This document shows, piece by piece, positions 1-8,725 of a stretch of DNA of 64,000 nucleotides. Both the position numbers and the translations under genes were made by a program. The notes beneath the pieces were generated by a model that searched no databases, had not been told where the DNA came from, and saw only the letters and a list, made by a program, of their open reading frames with translations. Position 1 is the first letter of the stretch; every line of letters starts with the position of its first letter. This stretch comes from Enterobacter asburiae (lineage in GTDB: Bacteria; Pseudomonadota; Gammaproteobacteria; Enterobacterales; Enterobacteriaceae), in contig NZ_JAKCMV010000045.1 in NCBI RefSeq assembly GCF_021440515.1, forward strand, positions 1-64,000. Reading direction: 5' to 3'.

Positions 1-769
1 GATTTCGGTGGGGGAGCCGTTCTTTAACTCCCTGTTTGTCGGGCTGATGGTGCCCTTTTCCCTGCTGATGGGGCTGGGGCCGCTGGTGCGCTGGGGGCGG
101 GATAAACCGCAGGCGCTCAAGCCGCTTCTGCTGTGGGTCGCGGTCGTGACGCTGCTGGCAGCGCTGGCGCTGCCGTGGCTCTCACAGGGGCGCGTTGTTC
201 TCATGGCTTCTCTGGGCGTGGCGATGGCGCTGGTGATTGCCGGCCTGACGCTGGCGATCTGGCTGCGCTGGCGTCGTGCGGGGATCGCGATTTCCGCGCG
301 CCTGTGGGGCATGGTGCTGGCGCATCTGGGCGTGGCCGCGACGGTCGTCGGGATTGCGTTTAGCCAGAACTACAGCATGCAGCGCGACGTGCGGATGCAG
401 CCGGGCGAGAGCATCACCCTTCAGGACTACCGCTTTACCTTTACCGGCGTGAAGCAGAGCGTCGGGCCAAACTGGTCCGGCTCGACGGGCGCGATCGCTG
501 TGACGAAAGACGGTAAGCCCGTCGCGACGCTGCTCGCGGAGAAACGCAATTACGGCAACCGAATGGTAATGACCGAAGCGGCTATCGACGGCGGCGTGAC
601 GCGGGATCTCTACGCGGCGCTAGGCGAACCGCTGGATAACGGCGCCTGGGCGCTGCGGATCTACATTAAACCCTACGTGCGATGGATCTGGGCGGGCGGG
701 CTGCTGATGGCGCTGGGTGGGCTGTTATGCCTTGCCGACGCGCGTCTGCGAACAAGGAGAACGACATGA
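1..769 (+). CDS. ccmF: CcmF, cytochrome c heme lyase subunit (5' truncated)
   Basis: This is the C-terminal part (about 255 residues) of the inner-membrane heme lyase CcmF/NrfE; the reading frame is open from the first bases, so the gene begins outside the window. CcmF works with CcmH to attach heme to apocytochrome c in the periplasm. Visible are several hydrophobic helices, a periplasmic stretch containing QNYSMQRDVRM, and the family-typical ending KPYVRWIWAGG followed by a last membrane helix. The GTG at position 8 is internal, not a start. The stop overlaps the ccmG start (ATGA), so the genes are translationally coupled. NrfE is the alternative, but the fused downstream CcmH favours a ccm operon. 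Confidence 0.9.
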   Translation, partial: ISVGEPFFNSLFVGLMVPFSLLMGLGPLVRWGRDKPQALKPLLLWVAVVTLLAALALPWLSQGRVVLMASLGVAMALVIAGLTLAIWLRWRRAGIAISARLWGMVLAHLGVAATVVGIAFSQNYSMQRDVRMQPGESITLQDYRFTFTGVKQSVGPNWSGSTGAIAVTKDGKPVATLLAEKRNYGNRMVMTEAAIDGGVTRDLYAALGEPLDNGAWALRIYIKPYVRWIWAGGLLMALGGLLCLADARLRTRRTT

Positions 770-1311
770 AGCGTACGCTGTATCTGCTGCCGCTGGCGCT
801 GTTTATCGTGCTGGCGGTTGCGCTGCTGGTGCAGCTTGAGCGCAACGCGCAGGGTGATGACCCTACGCTGCTGGAGTCTGCGCTGGTGGGCAAACCGCTG
901 CCCGCGCTTTCGCTTCCTCTGCTGGACGGGGGAGCAACCCCGTTTAGCGGCAAATGGCGCGGCCCGGCGCTGGTGAACGTCTGGGCGACCTGGTGTCCGA
1001 CCTGCCGCGCCGAGCACCGTTTTTTAAACCAGCTGGCGGCGGACGGGGTATGGATTTACGGCATCAACTACAAAGACGACCGCCAGAAGGCGCAGGACTG
1101 GCTTAAAGCGCTGGGCAACCCCTACGCCGTGAGCCTGTTTGACGGCGACGGCATGGCGGGCATGGAGCTTGGGGTCTACGGCGCGCCGGAAACCTTTTTG
1201 ATCGACGCAAAAGGCATCGTGCGCTATCGCCTCGCGGGAGCGCTGACGGCGGAAATATGGGAAGAGAAGATGAAAACGCTGTGGTTACAGGCGGGCGGGG
1301 AGGCGCAATGA
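766..1311 (+). CDS. ccmG: CcmG (DsbE), periplasmic thioredoxin-like thiol reductant
   Basis: This is a 181-residue membrane-anchored thioredoxin-fold protein that keeps apocytochrome c (or CcmH) cysteines reduced for heme ligation. An N-terminal hydrophobic anchor (about residues 4-23) is followed by a periplasmic domain with the active site WATWCPTC, cysteines 77 and 80. The ATG at 766 is chosen because AAGGAG lies 8 bp upstream, it overlaps the ccmF stop, and the residues after it are the anchor; a longer in-frame start at 682 lies inside ccmF. The stop again overlaps the next start by ATGA. Length agrees with E. coli DsbE (185). Confidence 0.92.
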   Translation: MKRTLYLLPLALFIVLAVALLVQLERNAQGDDPTLLESALVGKPLPALSLPLLDGGATPFSGKWRGPALVNVWATWCPTCRAEHRFLNQLAADGVWIYGINYKDDRQKAQDWLKALGNPYAVSLFDGDGMAGMELGVYGAPETFLIDAKGIVRYRLAGALTAEIWEEKMKTLWLQAGGEAQ

Positions 1312-2330
1312 TCAAAGCGCTGATGCTGGCCCTGCTGCTCTGCGCGACGTCGGCGCTGGCGAGCGAAGAGGTGCGGGTCTTTGCCAGCAGCGAGCAGGAG
1401 CAAAGCTGGCGCGAGCTAACCGCCGGGCTGCGCTGTCCGAAATGCCAGAACAACAGCATTGCCGATTCGGACGCGATGATTGCCGCCGACATGCGCCAGA
1501 AGGTCTGGACGCTGCTTCAGGAGGGCAAAAGCCGCGACGAGATCGTCGACTTTATGGTGGCGCGCTACGGGCAGTTTGTCACCTACGATCCGCCGTTCAC
1601 CCCTGCGACCTCGCTGTTGTGGCTGCTGCCCGCGCTGGCGCTGCTTGCCGGAGGCGCGGTGATTTATCGCCGCTCGCGCCGTCGCGTTGCCCCGATGCGC
1701 CTGGTTGAGCAGCCCGCTTCGGCGGAAAAACCGCTCAGCCCGTGGCTGCTGGTGCCGGGCGTGGCGCTGGCGGCGGGGTTGGGCCTTTTCTGCTATCTGC
1801 ACACCGGGAGCTATACCCAGGTGCGCGCCTGGCAGACCGCGGTTAACGCTACGCCCGACCTGCTGCTCAGGCTGGAAAACCCGCAGGCCACGCCGTTAAG
1901 CGGCGAAGAGGTGTCGCAGCTGACGCTCGGCCTGCGCACCCGGCTGGCGCAGGGGGAGCAGTCGGCGCAGCGCTGGATGCTGCTGGCGCGTCTTGCCTCG
2001 CTGACGGACGACGGTGAAACCGCGCTGTACGCCTGGCGGCAGGGCTATCGGCTGGATCCGGAGAACCGGGAGGCGCTGCTCGGATACGTGAAGGGGCTGA
2101 CCCAATCCTCCCGCCCGGAAGATAAACAGCGTGGCGGCGAGCTCTTGCGCGAGCGTATTCAGGCCGGGGAAGCCGATCCGCGTCTGATGATGCTATACGC
2201 CGTGAACGCCCTGGAGCAGGGACGGCGCGCTGAGGCGGTTAAATCGTGCGAGGCGCTGCTGCGCGCGATGGCGCAAAACGATCCGCGACGCGCGATGGTG
2301 GAAAACCTGCTTTCGGAGGCGCGGCGCTAA
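1308..2330 (+). CDS. ccmH: CcmH, cytochrome c-type biogenesis protein (thiol domain fused to TPR domain)
   Basis: This 340-residue protein combines the two CcmH modules. An N-terminal signal peptide and a short periplasmic domain carry the motif LRCPKCQN (Cys43, Cys46). Two membrane helices follow (about 101-120 and 144-163), then a periplasmic TPR-like domain (about 200-340) that binds apocytochrome c. E. coli CcmH (350 residues) has the same fused arrangement, whereas NrfF/NrfG are separate, which supports the ccm assignment. The similarity to K-12 CcmH is clear at the N-terminus but looser in the TPR part, so this may be a second, diverged ccm copy. It is the last gene of its operon. Confidence 0.92.
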   Translation: MIKALMLALLLCATSALASEEVRVFASSEQEQSWRELTAGLRCPKCQNNSIADSDAMIAADMRQKVWTLLQEGKSRDEIVDFMVARYGQFVTYDPPFTPATSLLWLLPALALLAGGAVIYRRSRRRVAPMRLVEQPASAEKPLSPWLLVPGVALAAGLGLFCYLHTGSYTQVRAWQTAVNATPDLLLRLENPQATPLSGEEVSQLTLGLRTRLAQGEQSAQRWMLLARLASLTDDGETALYAWRQGYRLDPENREALLGYVKGLTQSSRPEDKQRGGELLRERIQAGEADPRLMMLYAVNALEQGRRAEAVKSCEALLRAMAQNDPRRAMVENLLSEARR

Positions 2331-2430
2331 TCGTCATTTTTTAGCATTGCTTTGCCGGTTTTTATCTAAAAACGATTCGATATTAGCGATGCTTTTTAAT
2401 TCCTTTATCAAAATTCCCGCGCCGGAAATA

Positions 2431-2456
2431 CTGCCCCCATAACAACAAGGGGGCAG
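2431..2456 (+). promoter_or_regulatory. Hairpin covering the tauA ribosome-binding site
   Basis: CTGCCCCC (2431-2438) and GGGGGCAG (2449-2456) form a perfect 8-bp GC-rich stem with a 10-nt loop. The 3' arm contains most of the purine-rich AAGGGGG that acts as Shine-Dalgarno for tauA, whose ATG is at 2462. In the mRNA the hairpin would hide the site. The rest of 2331-2461 is AT-rich and presumably holds the promoter and the CysB/Cbl sites expected for tau; I could not place those precisely. Confidence 0.5.
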
Positions 2457-2461
2457 GCACT

Positions 2462-3424
2462 ATGGCAATTTCATCGCGTATTACGTTACTCGGCGCACTG
2501 GCGCTGTGGGCATTTCAGGCGCAGGCGGTTGACGTGACCGTCGCGTATCAAACCTCTGCGGAACCGGCGAAAGTCGCGCAGGCGGATAACACCTTCGCCA
2601 AAGAGAGCGGGGCAAAGGTCGACTGGCGTAAGTTCGACAGCGGGGCGGCGATTGTCCGCGCGCTGGCGTCCGGCGACGTACAGATTGGCAATCTCGGCTC
2701 CAGCCCGCTGGCGGTCGCCGCCAGTCAGCAGGTGCCGATTGAGGTCTTCCTGCTGGCCTCGCAGCTCGGGAATTCCGAAGCGCTGGTGGTGAAGAAAAAC
2801 ATCACGAAGCCGGAAGATCTGATTGGCAAGCGCATCGCCGTGCCGTTTATCTCCACCACCCACTACAGCCTGCTGGCAGCGCTCAAACACTGGGGCATCA
2901 AGCCGGGTCAGGTGCAAATTCTCAACCTGCAACCGCCAGCGATTATCGCCGCCTGGCAGCGGGGCGATATTGACGGCGCCTACGTCTGGGCGCCTGCGGT
3001 TAACGAACTCGAAAAAGACGGCACCGTGCTGACCGACTCGGAAAAAGTGGGCCAGTGGGGCGCGCCAACCCTCGACGTGTGGGTGGTGCGTAAGGACTTC
3101 GCCGAGAAACATCCTGAGGTCGTTAAGGCCTTCGCCAAAAGCGCCATCGACGCCCAGCAGCCCTATATCAGCAACCCGGATGAGTGGCTGAAACAGCCTG
3201 CCAACCTGGAAAAACTGTCGCGCCTGAGCGGCGTGCCGGAAGCGGACGTGCCGGGGCTGGTGAAGGGGAATACCTATCTCACGCCTGCCCAGCAGGTGCA
3301 GCAGCTGACCGGGCCGGTGAATAAGGCGATTGTCGACACCGCGACCTTCCTGAAAGAGCAGGGCAAAGTGCCTGCGGTAGCGGCGGATTACAGCCAGTAC
3401 GTAACCGATCGCTTTGTGAAATAA
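2462..3424 (+). CDS. tauA: TauA, taurine-binding periplasmic protein
   Basis: This is a 320-residue substrate-binding protein of the taurine ABC importer. The signal peptide is about residues 1-22, ending AQA before VDVT. The mature part shows the family pattern [18 protein letters not shown] and [10 protein letters not shown], typical of sulfonate/nitrate-binding proteins, and matches E. coli TauA in length and over its whole extent. It heads tauABCD, with tauB 10 bp downstream. In E. coli the operon is switched on during sulfate starvation by CysB and Cbl; the AT-rich upstream region fits this, but the sites are not proven here. Confidence 0.97.
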   Translation: MAISSRITLLGALALWAFQAQAVDVTVAYQTSAEPAKVAQADNTFAKESGAKVDWRKFDSGAAIVRALASGDVQIGNLGSSPLAVAASQQVPIEVFLLASQLGNSEALVVKKNITKPEDLIGKRIAVPFISTTHYSLLAALKHWGIKPGQVQILNLQPPAIIAAWQRGDIDGAYVWAPAVNELEKDGTVLTDSEKVGQWGAPTLDVWVVRKDFAEKHPEVVKAFAKSAIDAQQPYISNPDEWLKQPANLEKLSRLSGVPEADVPGLVKGNTYLTPAQQVQQLTGPVNKAIVDTATFLKEQGKVPAVAADYSQYVTDRFVK

Positions 3425-3434
3425 GGGGGCTGCC

Positions 3435-4202
3435 ATGCTGACTATCTCAAACCTGCACGCCAGCTATGGCGGAAAACCCGCGCTGGAGGATATCAACCTG
3501 ACGCTGGACAGCGGTGAGCTGCTGGTGGTGCTGGGGCCGTCCGGCTGCGGCAAAACCACGCTGCTGAACCTGATCGCCGGGTTTGTTCCCTATCAGCATG
3601 GCACCATCCAGCTTGAAGGCAAAAAGGTTGACGGCCCCGGCGCAGATCGCGGGGTGGTCTTTCAGAACGAAGGGCTGCTGCCCTGGCGCAACGTGCAGGA
3701 AAACGTGGCGTTTGGGCTACAGCTGGCAGGTATCGGGCGCGAACAGCGTCTGGACACCGCGCGGCAGATGCTGAAAAAGGTTGGGCTGGAAGGGGCGGAA
3801 AAACGCTTTATCTGGCAGCTTTCGGGCGGCCAGCGCCAGCGCGTCGGGATTGCCCGCGCGCTGGCGGCAAATCCCCAGCTGTTGCTGCTGGATGAACCCT
3901 TTGGCGCGCTGGATGCGTTTACCCGCGAACAGATGCAAACCCTGCTGCTGCGCCTCTGGCATGAGACCGGCAAGCAGGTGCTGTTGATTACCCACGATAT
4001 CGAAGAGGCGGTGTTTATGGCCACCGAACTGGTGCTGCTTTCGCCGGGGCCGGGCCGCGTGCTGGAGCGCCTGCCGCTGGAGTTCGCCCGCCGCCATGTC
4101 GCGGGTGAACCGGTGCGCAGCATCAAGTCCGATCCGGCCTTTATCGAACAGCGTGAATACGTCCTGAGCCGGGTGTTTGAACAGCGGGAGGCCTTCTCAT
4201 GA
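3435..4202 (+). CDS. tauB: TauB, taurine ABC transporter ATP-binding protein
   Basis: This 255-residue ATPase powers taurine import on the cytoplasmic face of the membrane. All nucleotide-binding motifs are present: Walker [11 protein letters not shown]-loop FQNEGLLPW, signature [15 protein letters not shown], Walker [13 protein letters not shown] and switch histidine in [10 protein letters not shown]. The end overlaps the tauC start by 4 bp (ATGA). Length equals E. coli TauB. Confidence 0.97.
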   Translation: MLTISNLHASYGGKPALEDINLTLDSGELLVVLGPSGCGKTTLLNLIAGFVPYQHGTIQLEGKKVDGPGADRGVVFQNEGLLPWRNVQENVAFGLQLAGIGREQRLDTARQMLKKVGLEGAEKRFIWQLSGGQRQRVGIARALAANPQLLLLDEPFGALDAFTREQMQTLLLRLWHETGKQVLLITHDIEEAVFMATELVLLSPGPGRVLERLPLEFARRHVAGEPVRSIKSDPAFIEQREYVLSRVFEQREAFS

Positions 4203-5026
4203 GCATCGTCGTCAGTGAAAAAACGCGCCGCACGCGCCCGACGCTTCGCTGGCCTTTCTCCCGGCAGCTGACCCTGAGCATCGCCACACTGCTGGTTCTG
4301 CTGGCGGTGTGGTGGGCAGTCGCGGCGCAGCAGTGGGTCAGCCCGCTGTTTCTGCCGCCGCCGGGGCAGGTGCTGGCAAAACTTATTACCATCGCCGGAC
4401 CTCAGGGGTTTATGGACGCCACGCTGTGGCAGCACCTGGCGGCGAGTCTGGGACGAATTCTGGTGGCGCTGCTGGCCGCCGTACTGATCGGCATTCCGGT
4501 GGGGATCGCGATGGGGCTGAGCCCGACGGTGCGCGGCATTCTCGATCCGTTGATTGAGCTGTATCGCCCGGTGCCGCCGCTGGCCTATCTGCCGCTGATG
4601 GTCATCTGGTTCGGCATCGGGGAAACCTCGAAGATCCTGCTCATCTATCTGGCGATATTTGCCCCGGTGGCGATGTCAGCGCTGGCGGGGGTGAAAAGCG
4701 CCCAGCAGGTGCGTATTCGCGCGGCGCAGTCGCTCGGGGCGAGCCGCACCCAGGTGCTGTGGTTTGTGATTTTGCCGGGCGCGCTGCCGGAGATTTTAAC
4801 CGGGCTGCGCATCGGGCTTGGCGTGGGCTGGTCGACGCTGGTGGCCGCCGAGCTTATCGCCGCCACGCGCGGTCTGGGGTTTATGGTGCAGTCGGCCGGG
4901 GAGTTTCTGGCGACTGACGTGGTGCTGGCAGGGATCGCGGTCATCGCCGTGATTGCCTTTGGTTTAGAACTGGGGCTGCGCGCGCTACAGCGCCGCCTGA
5001 CGCCCTGGCATGGAGAGATACAATGA
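4199..5026 (+). CDS. tauC: TauC, taurine ABC transporter permease
   Basis: This 275-residue integral membrane protein forms the taurine channel with about six helices. The EAA loop that docks on TauB is visible as [20 protein letters not shown]. The start overlaps the tauB stop and the stop overlaps the tauD start, so the import and degradation genes are translated as one unit. Length equals E. coli TauC. Confidence 0.97.
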   Translation: MSIVVSEKTRRTRPTLRWPFSRQLTLSIATLLVLLAVWWAVAAQQWVSPLFLPPPGQVLAKLITIAGPQGFMDATLWQHLAASLGRILVALLAAVLIGIPVGIAMGLSPTVRGILDPLIELYRPVPPLAYLPLMVIWFGIGETSKILLIYLAIFAPVAMSALAGVKSAQQVRIRAAQSLGASRTQVLWFVILPGALPEILTGLRIGLGVGWSTLVAAELIAATRGLGFMVQSAGEFLATDVVLAGIAVIAVIAFGLELGLRALQRRLTPWHGEIQ

Positions 5027-5874
5027 GTGAACGTCTGACCATTACCCCGCTGGGGCCGTACATTGGCGCGCAGATTTCGGGCCTGGATGTCTCGCGCCCG
5101 CTGAGCGATAACCAGTTCGAGCAGCTTTATCATGCGGTGCTGCGCCATCAGGTGGTCTTTTTGCGCGAGCAGGCGATTACCCCGCAGCAGCAGCGCGCGC
5201 TGGCGCTGCGCTTTGGGGATTTGCACATTCACCCGGTCTATCCGCACGCGGAAGGGGTTGAAGAGATTATCGTGCTGGACACCCACAACGATAACCCGCC
5301 GGATAACGACAACTGGCATACGGACGTGACCTTTATTGATACCCCGCCTGCGGGCGCCATTCTGGCGGCAAAACAGCTGCCGGAGACCGGGGGCGATACC
5401 CTGTGGGCGAGCGGCATTGCGGCGTTCGAGGCGCTGTCAGCACCCTTTAAAACGCTGCTGAGCGGCCTGCGGGCGGAGCATGATTTTAAAAAATCATTCC
5501 AGGAGTATAAGTACCGCAAAAGCGAAGAGGAGCATCGGCGCTGGCTGGAGGCGGTGGCGAAACACCCGCCGCTGCTGCATCCGGTGGTGCGTACCCATCC
5601 GGTCACGGGCAAGCAGGCGCTGTTTGTGAACGAAGGGTTCACCACGCGGATTGTGGACGTGAGCGAGAAGGAGAGCGAGGCGCTGCTCGGGTTCCTGTTT
5701 GCGCATATTACTAAACCGGAGTTCCAGGTGCGCTGGCGCTGGCAGGAGAACGATCTGGCGATTTGGGATAACCGCGTAACGCAGCACTATGCGAATGCGG
5801 ACTATCTTCCGCAGCGCCGAATCATGCAGCGCGCAACGATTCTGGGGGATAAACCGTTTTATCGTGCGGGGTGA
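5023..5874 (+). CDS. tauD: TauD, taurine/2-oxoglutarate dioxygenase
   Basis: This is a 283-residue non-heme Fe(II) oxygenase that hydroxylates taurine with O2 and 2-oxoglutarate, releasing sulfite for growth and aminoacetaldehyde. The iron triad is visible: His99 and Asp101 in NWHTDVTF, and the C-terminal His in NRVTQHYA, followed by the arginine that binds 2-oxoglutarate. It is the last gene of the tau operon; a REP element and a strong terminator follow. Confidence 0.97.
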   Translation: MSERLTITPLGPYIGAQISGLDVSRPLSDNQFEQLYHAVLRHQVVFLREQAITPQQQRALALRFGDLHIHPVYPHAEGVEEIIVLDTHNDNPPDNDNWHTDVTFIDTPPAGAILAAKQLPETGGDTLWASGIAAFEALSAPFKTLLSGLRAEHDFKKSFQEYKYRKSEEEHRRWLEAVAKHPPLLHPVVRTHPVTGKQALFVNEGFTTRIVDVSEKESEALLGFLFAHITKPEFQVRWRWQENDLAIWDNRVTQHYANADYLPQRRIMQRATILGDKPFYRAG

Positions 5875-5877
5875 TGT

Positions 5878-5910
5878 TGCCGGGTGGCGGCGTTGCCTTA
5901 CCCGGCCTGG
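5878..5910. repeat. REP-like palindrome after tauD
   Basis: The sequence pairs GCCGGGTGGCG with a downstream TTACCCGGCC, the usual enterobacterial REP pattern. The same unit recurs at 7706-7740, 52034-52066 and 57537-57570. Confidence 0.7.
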
Positions 5911-5942
5911 GTTTATGCCTGGGCGGAATGAACCGGAACATT

Positions 5943-5974
5943 AAAAAACCGACGGGTGAGGTCGGTTTTTTTTT
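5943..5974 (+). terminator. Rho-independent terminator of tauABCD
   Basis: The arms AAAAAACCGAC and GTCGGTTTTTT form an 11-bp stem with a short loop, followed by a run of nine T. Confidence 0.85.
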
Positions 5975-6174
5975 CGCCAGCGCGTTACCCCACGTGAAAG
6001 CGATCAAAGATTGGACTCTGCTCGGTTAAATACATACTAAATATGGGGTTAACGCATGGTATTATCGACAGCGTGAAAGCTGAATTATTTTCTGATTTTC
6101 AACTATCTGTAATTGGCCGCTTGCATGTAGTTAGCAATAAAAAATGGATGTAAAAAAATTAGCATGGAGCATTT
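5975..6174. other. AT-rich left junction of the Hcp cassette
   Basis: After the tau terminator the base composition falls sharply. No gene is visible. The stretch should hold the promoter of the cassette; I see no clear -35/-10 pair, transposase remnant or tRNA-type attachment site. The following ATG at 6175 is preceded by AGCATGGAGC, in which GGAG is a plausible ribosome-binding site. Confidence 0.4.
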
Positions 6175-6867
6175 ATGTATAACAACAATCACGTCATCAG
6201 TTTCCTACAGTCCAACAGGATTCTGGCCTTAAAGCTCGATCACGCAGTTTCGGCTGTTAGTCACCATGTTTCTAATCAACTAGAAACCCTGGGGCAGGGA
6301 GCTAATCGCCTACTGTATTACGCATCTTGTTTTACCGATGAATATAACCATGTTTGCCAGCAACAAAAGATTGAAGATATACGTTTCAGGAATTGTGTTA
6401 TTCGTATTATTCAGCGTCGTGATGTAGTCCATGAGATGCTTCGAGTTTATTTTGAAGCAATTTTAAGAAATAAGACTAATGCTCAATTAGAGCATATTAA
6501 AAAAGTGCTCATGGCCGTTAATATCCATATCGCCTCCAGCACCCTTACAAATGTGGGGTTCGCCTTTGCGGTTGCTACAAGCGTTCGTATCGGTATAAAT
6601 CTGAGTATGCAACTGAGCGCCCTGACGGGACGTGCAGCGGGTACGGTTGCGGCAGTGGTGACGACTTATGGTCTGGTTCAGAAAGCCGCGAACAGCGCCC
6701 ATCGACTTCACATCCAAGACCCGGCTTATTACAGTGCGCTTTACATGCAAGAGCTGGAAATGATGTATTTCCTTATTGAGCCAGTATTCGAGCGCGCGGG
6801 TGCACTTAACGCGCAATGGTCGTCTGATTCCGATATAGCAAACATCATTACCAGGATGATTCGTTAA
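6175..6867 (+). CDS. Unknown 230-residue protein; candidate membrane-inserting type VI effector
   Basis: No family is recognised with certainty. The first 110 residues are helical-looking and charged, with several Cys and His. Residues about 118-170 are a long small-residue stretch rich in Gly, Ala, Ser and Val (for example GFAFAVATSV and TGRAAGTVAAVVTTYG), suggesting two membrane-insertable helices. A soluble tail follows. There is no signal peptide. A 62-residue membrane protein starts 2 bp downstream and an orphan hcp follows. The layout recalls pore-forming effectors such as Serratia Ssp6 with its small immunity protein, but that is inference from size and context. Low GC and use of rarer codons point to transfer. 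A phage or plasmid membrane protein is the alternative. Confidence 0.6.
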   Translation: MYNNNHVISFLQSNRILALKLDHAVSAVSHHVSNQLETLGQGANRLLYYASCFTDEYNHVCQQQKIEDIRFRNCVIRIIQRRDVVHEMLRVYFEAILRNKTNAQLEHIKKVLMAVNIHIASSTLTNVGFAFAVATSVRIGINLSMQLSALTGRAAGTVAAVVTTYGLVQKAANSAHRLHIQDPAYYSALYMQELEMMYFLIEPVFERAGALNAQWSSDSDIANIITRMIR

Positions 6868-6869
6868 CC

Positions 6870-7058
6870 ATGATCCACTTAATTAAGACATTTTTATTGA
6901 GGCAACTCAGGCTCTTGGGCGCCTTATATGGGCCAGTGATTTTCACGATTATTTTCGCGCTGCTACAGGGGTATCTTTTCCCTCAAAGCCCTGTGTGGCC
7001 TATCGGCATATTTGCCATAGTTATGATTGTTATTTTTACACGTTACTCTAAGTGGTGA
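6870..7058 (+). CDS. Small two-helix membrane protein; candidate immunity partner
   Basis: This 62-residue protein has a basic N-terminus (IKTFLLRQLR) and two hydrophobic segments, about residues 17-35 and 42-57, separated by a short turn with prolines (FPQSPVWP). It starts 2 bp after the preceding gene, whose last codons supply an AGGA ribosome-binding site, so the two should be translationally coupled. Small inner-membrane proteins encoded directly after pore-forming toxins are commonly their immunity proteins; this is the role I infer. No homologue is recognised. Confidence 0.55.
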   Translation: MIHLIKTFLLRQLRLLGALYGPVIFTIIFALLQGYLFPQSPVWPIGIFAIVMIVIFTRYSKW

Positions 7059-7106
7059 TAGCGTCACTATTAAAGAATATTAAACCAGCCTTGATAAGGA
7101 AATTAT

Positions 7107-7586
7107 ATGTCTACTCCCGCTCATTTATGGATTGAGGATGAAAACGGGTCACCGATTGTAGGGAGTTGTCAAATGCCACTGCGGTTGGGTTCCATCGAAT
7201 TAAAATCATTTTCCCATGGTGTATCCATTCCTGTAGATCCCACCTGGGGTAAACTTACAGGAACGCGCGTTCACAGTCCGATTACGATAGTGAAGGAATT
7301 TGATCAAACGACACCGGTTCTCTATCGCGCGGTGTGTGAAGGGCGCACACAGAAAAAAGCCACGATCAAAATGTATCGAATACTTGAATCGGGCATAGAG
7401 TCTGAATATTTCAATATCATTCTGGATAACGTCAAAATTACGGCAATCTCGCCTTATCTTGCTCCTGATGGACAGAGCAGCACGCATCTGGAGACTCTCG
7501 AACTGCGTTATGAAGCGATTACATGGAAGTACACAGAGGGAAATGTAATTTATCGTGATTCCTGGAACGATCGTTGTTGTTCCTGA
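7107..7586 (+). CDS. hcp: Orphan Hcp-family type VI secretion protein
   Basis: This 159-residue protein has the hallmarks of the enterobacterial Hcp family: HLWIEDENGSPIVG, RLGSIELKSFSHGVSIP, KLTGTRVHSPI, KEFDQTTP, and near the C-terminus YFNIILDNVKITAISP and LETLELRYEAITWKY. Hcp hexamers stack into the inner tube of the type VI secretion machine, and effectors can ride inside the ring. No other structural component (VgrG, sheath, baseplate) lies in the window, so this is a stand-alone copy. ATAAGGAAATT precedes the ATG. The protein ends in an unusual Cys-Cys-Ser. It sits 48 bp after the small membrane protein, on the same strand. Confidence 0.9.
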   Translation: MSTPAHLWIEDENGSPIVGSCQMPLRLGSIELKSFSHGVSIPVDPTWGKLTGTRVHSPITIVKEFDQTTPVLYRAVCEGRTQKKATIKMYRILESGIESEYFNIILDNVKITAISPYLAPDGQSSTHLETLELRYEAITWKYTEGNVIYRDSWNDRCCS

Positions 7587-7705
7587 GTGAAGTCATGACT
7601 GACAGGAGCATCATATTAAAGAGAATAATTCGTTAAAACCCAGTAAAAGTGTCACCTGTGTATCAGGTCATACACCGCGCTTACTCGGCCAACACTTGTC
7701 TCGAA

Positions 7706-7740
7706 CCGTAGGCCGGGTAAGGCGAAGCCACCACCCGGCA
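7706..7740. repeat. REP-like palindrome between hcp and hemB
   Basis: GTAGGCCGGGTAAGGCG pairs with CCACCCGGC. It lies between the end of hcp and the end of hemB, whose genes converge here. 7587-7705 holds nothing else I can support. Confidence 0.7.
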
Positions 7741-7750
7741 CCACAGCAGA

Positions 7751-8725
7751 TCAGCGCAGAATTTTCTTCTCGGCCAGATCCAGCGCGAAGTAGCTGAAGA
7801 TCAGATCCGCACCCGCGCGTTTGATAGCGCCGAGGCTTTCCAGAATCACCTTCTCTTCATCAATCGCACCCGCCTGGGCGGCGAACTTGATCATCGCGTA
7901 TTCACCGCTCACCTGATAAGCGCCCAGCGGCAGCTCGGTGCGCTCGCGAATATCACGCAGGATGTCCAGATACGCGCCCGCAGGTTTCACCATCAGGCAG
8001 TCAGCGCCCTGGGCTTCATCCAATAGGGATTCGCGGATCGCTTCCCGGCGGTTCAGCGGATTCATCTGGTAGGTTTTACGATCGCCTTTCAGCGCCGTGC
8101 CCGCCGCTTCACGGAACGGGCCGTAGAAGGAGGAGGCGAATTTGGTGGAGTAGGACATGATCGCCGTGTCGGTGAAACCGGCCGCGTCCAGCGCCTGGCG
8201 GATCGCCTGCACCTGGCCATCCATTGCCGCCGATGGGGCGATAAAGTCTGCACCTGCCGCCGCCGCAACAACCGCCTGTTTGCCGAGGTTTAGCAGGGTT
8301 GCGTCGTTATCCACGCCGTGATCGCACAACACGCCACAGTGGCCGTGGGAGGTGTATTCGCAGAAGCAGGTATCGGACATGACGATCATCTCCGGCACGG
8401 TCTGCTTGGCGATACGCGACATGCGCGCGACCAGACCGTCCTCTTTCCACGCGTCGCTGCCGGTGGCATCGGTGTGGTGAGAGATCCCGAAGGTCATGAT
8501 GGAGCGAATACCCGCGTTGGCGATGCGTTCGATTTCACGCGCCAGATGCTTTTCCGGGATACGCATAACGCCCGGCATCGCATCGATGGCTTTGTAGTCA
8601 TCGATCTCTTCTTCAACAAAAATCGGCAACACCAGATCGTTTAAGGTCAGTGTTGTCTCTTCAAACATAGCGCGCAGTGCAGGGGACTTGCGCAGGCGAC
8701 GGGGACGAGCAATTAAATCGGTCAT
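7751..8725 (-). CDS. hemB: HemB, delta-aminolevulinic acid dehydratase (porphobilinogen synthase)
   Basis: This 324-residue cytosolic enzyme condenses two 5-aminolevulinates to porphobilinogen in heme synthesis. The zinc-binding cysteines lie in [15 protein letters not shown], and the two active-site lysines in [12 protein letters not shown] and [10 protein letters not shown]. The start is placed at 8725 ([11 protein letters not shown]), which matches E. coli HemB exactly in length; an in-frame upstream ATG would add eight unrelated residues. The gene is monocistronic and converges on the Hcp cassette. Confidence 0.97.
   Translation of the reverse strand: MTDLIARPRRLRKSPALRAMFEETTLTLNDLVLPIFVEEEIDDYKAIDAMPGVMRIPEKHLAREIERIANAGIRSIMTFGISHHTDATGSDAWKEDGLVARMSRIAKQTVPEMIVMSDTCFCEYTSHGHCGVLCDHGVDNDATLLNLGKQAVVAAAAGADFIAPSAAMDGQVQAIRQALDAAGFTDTAIMSYSTKFASSFYGPFREAAGTALKGDRKTYQMNPLNRREAIRESLLDEAQGADCLMVKPAGAYLDILRDIRERTELPLGAYQVSGEYAMIKFAAQAGAIDEEKVILESLGAIKRAGADLIFSYFALDLAEKKILR

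Noticed and set aside
2486-3436. 316-codon minus-strand frame opposite tauA
   Set aside because: It is an antisense shadow; the plus strand codes for a full-length TauA with a signal peptide.
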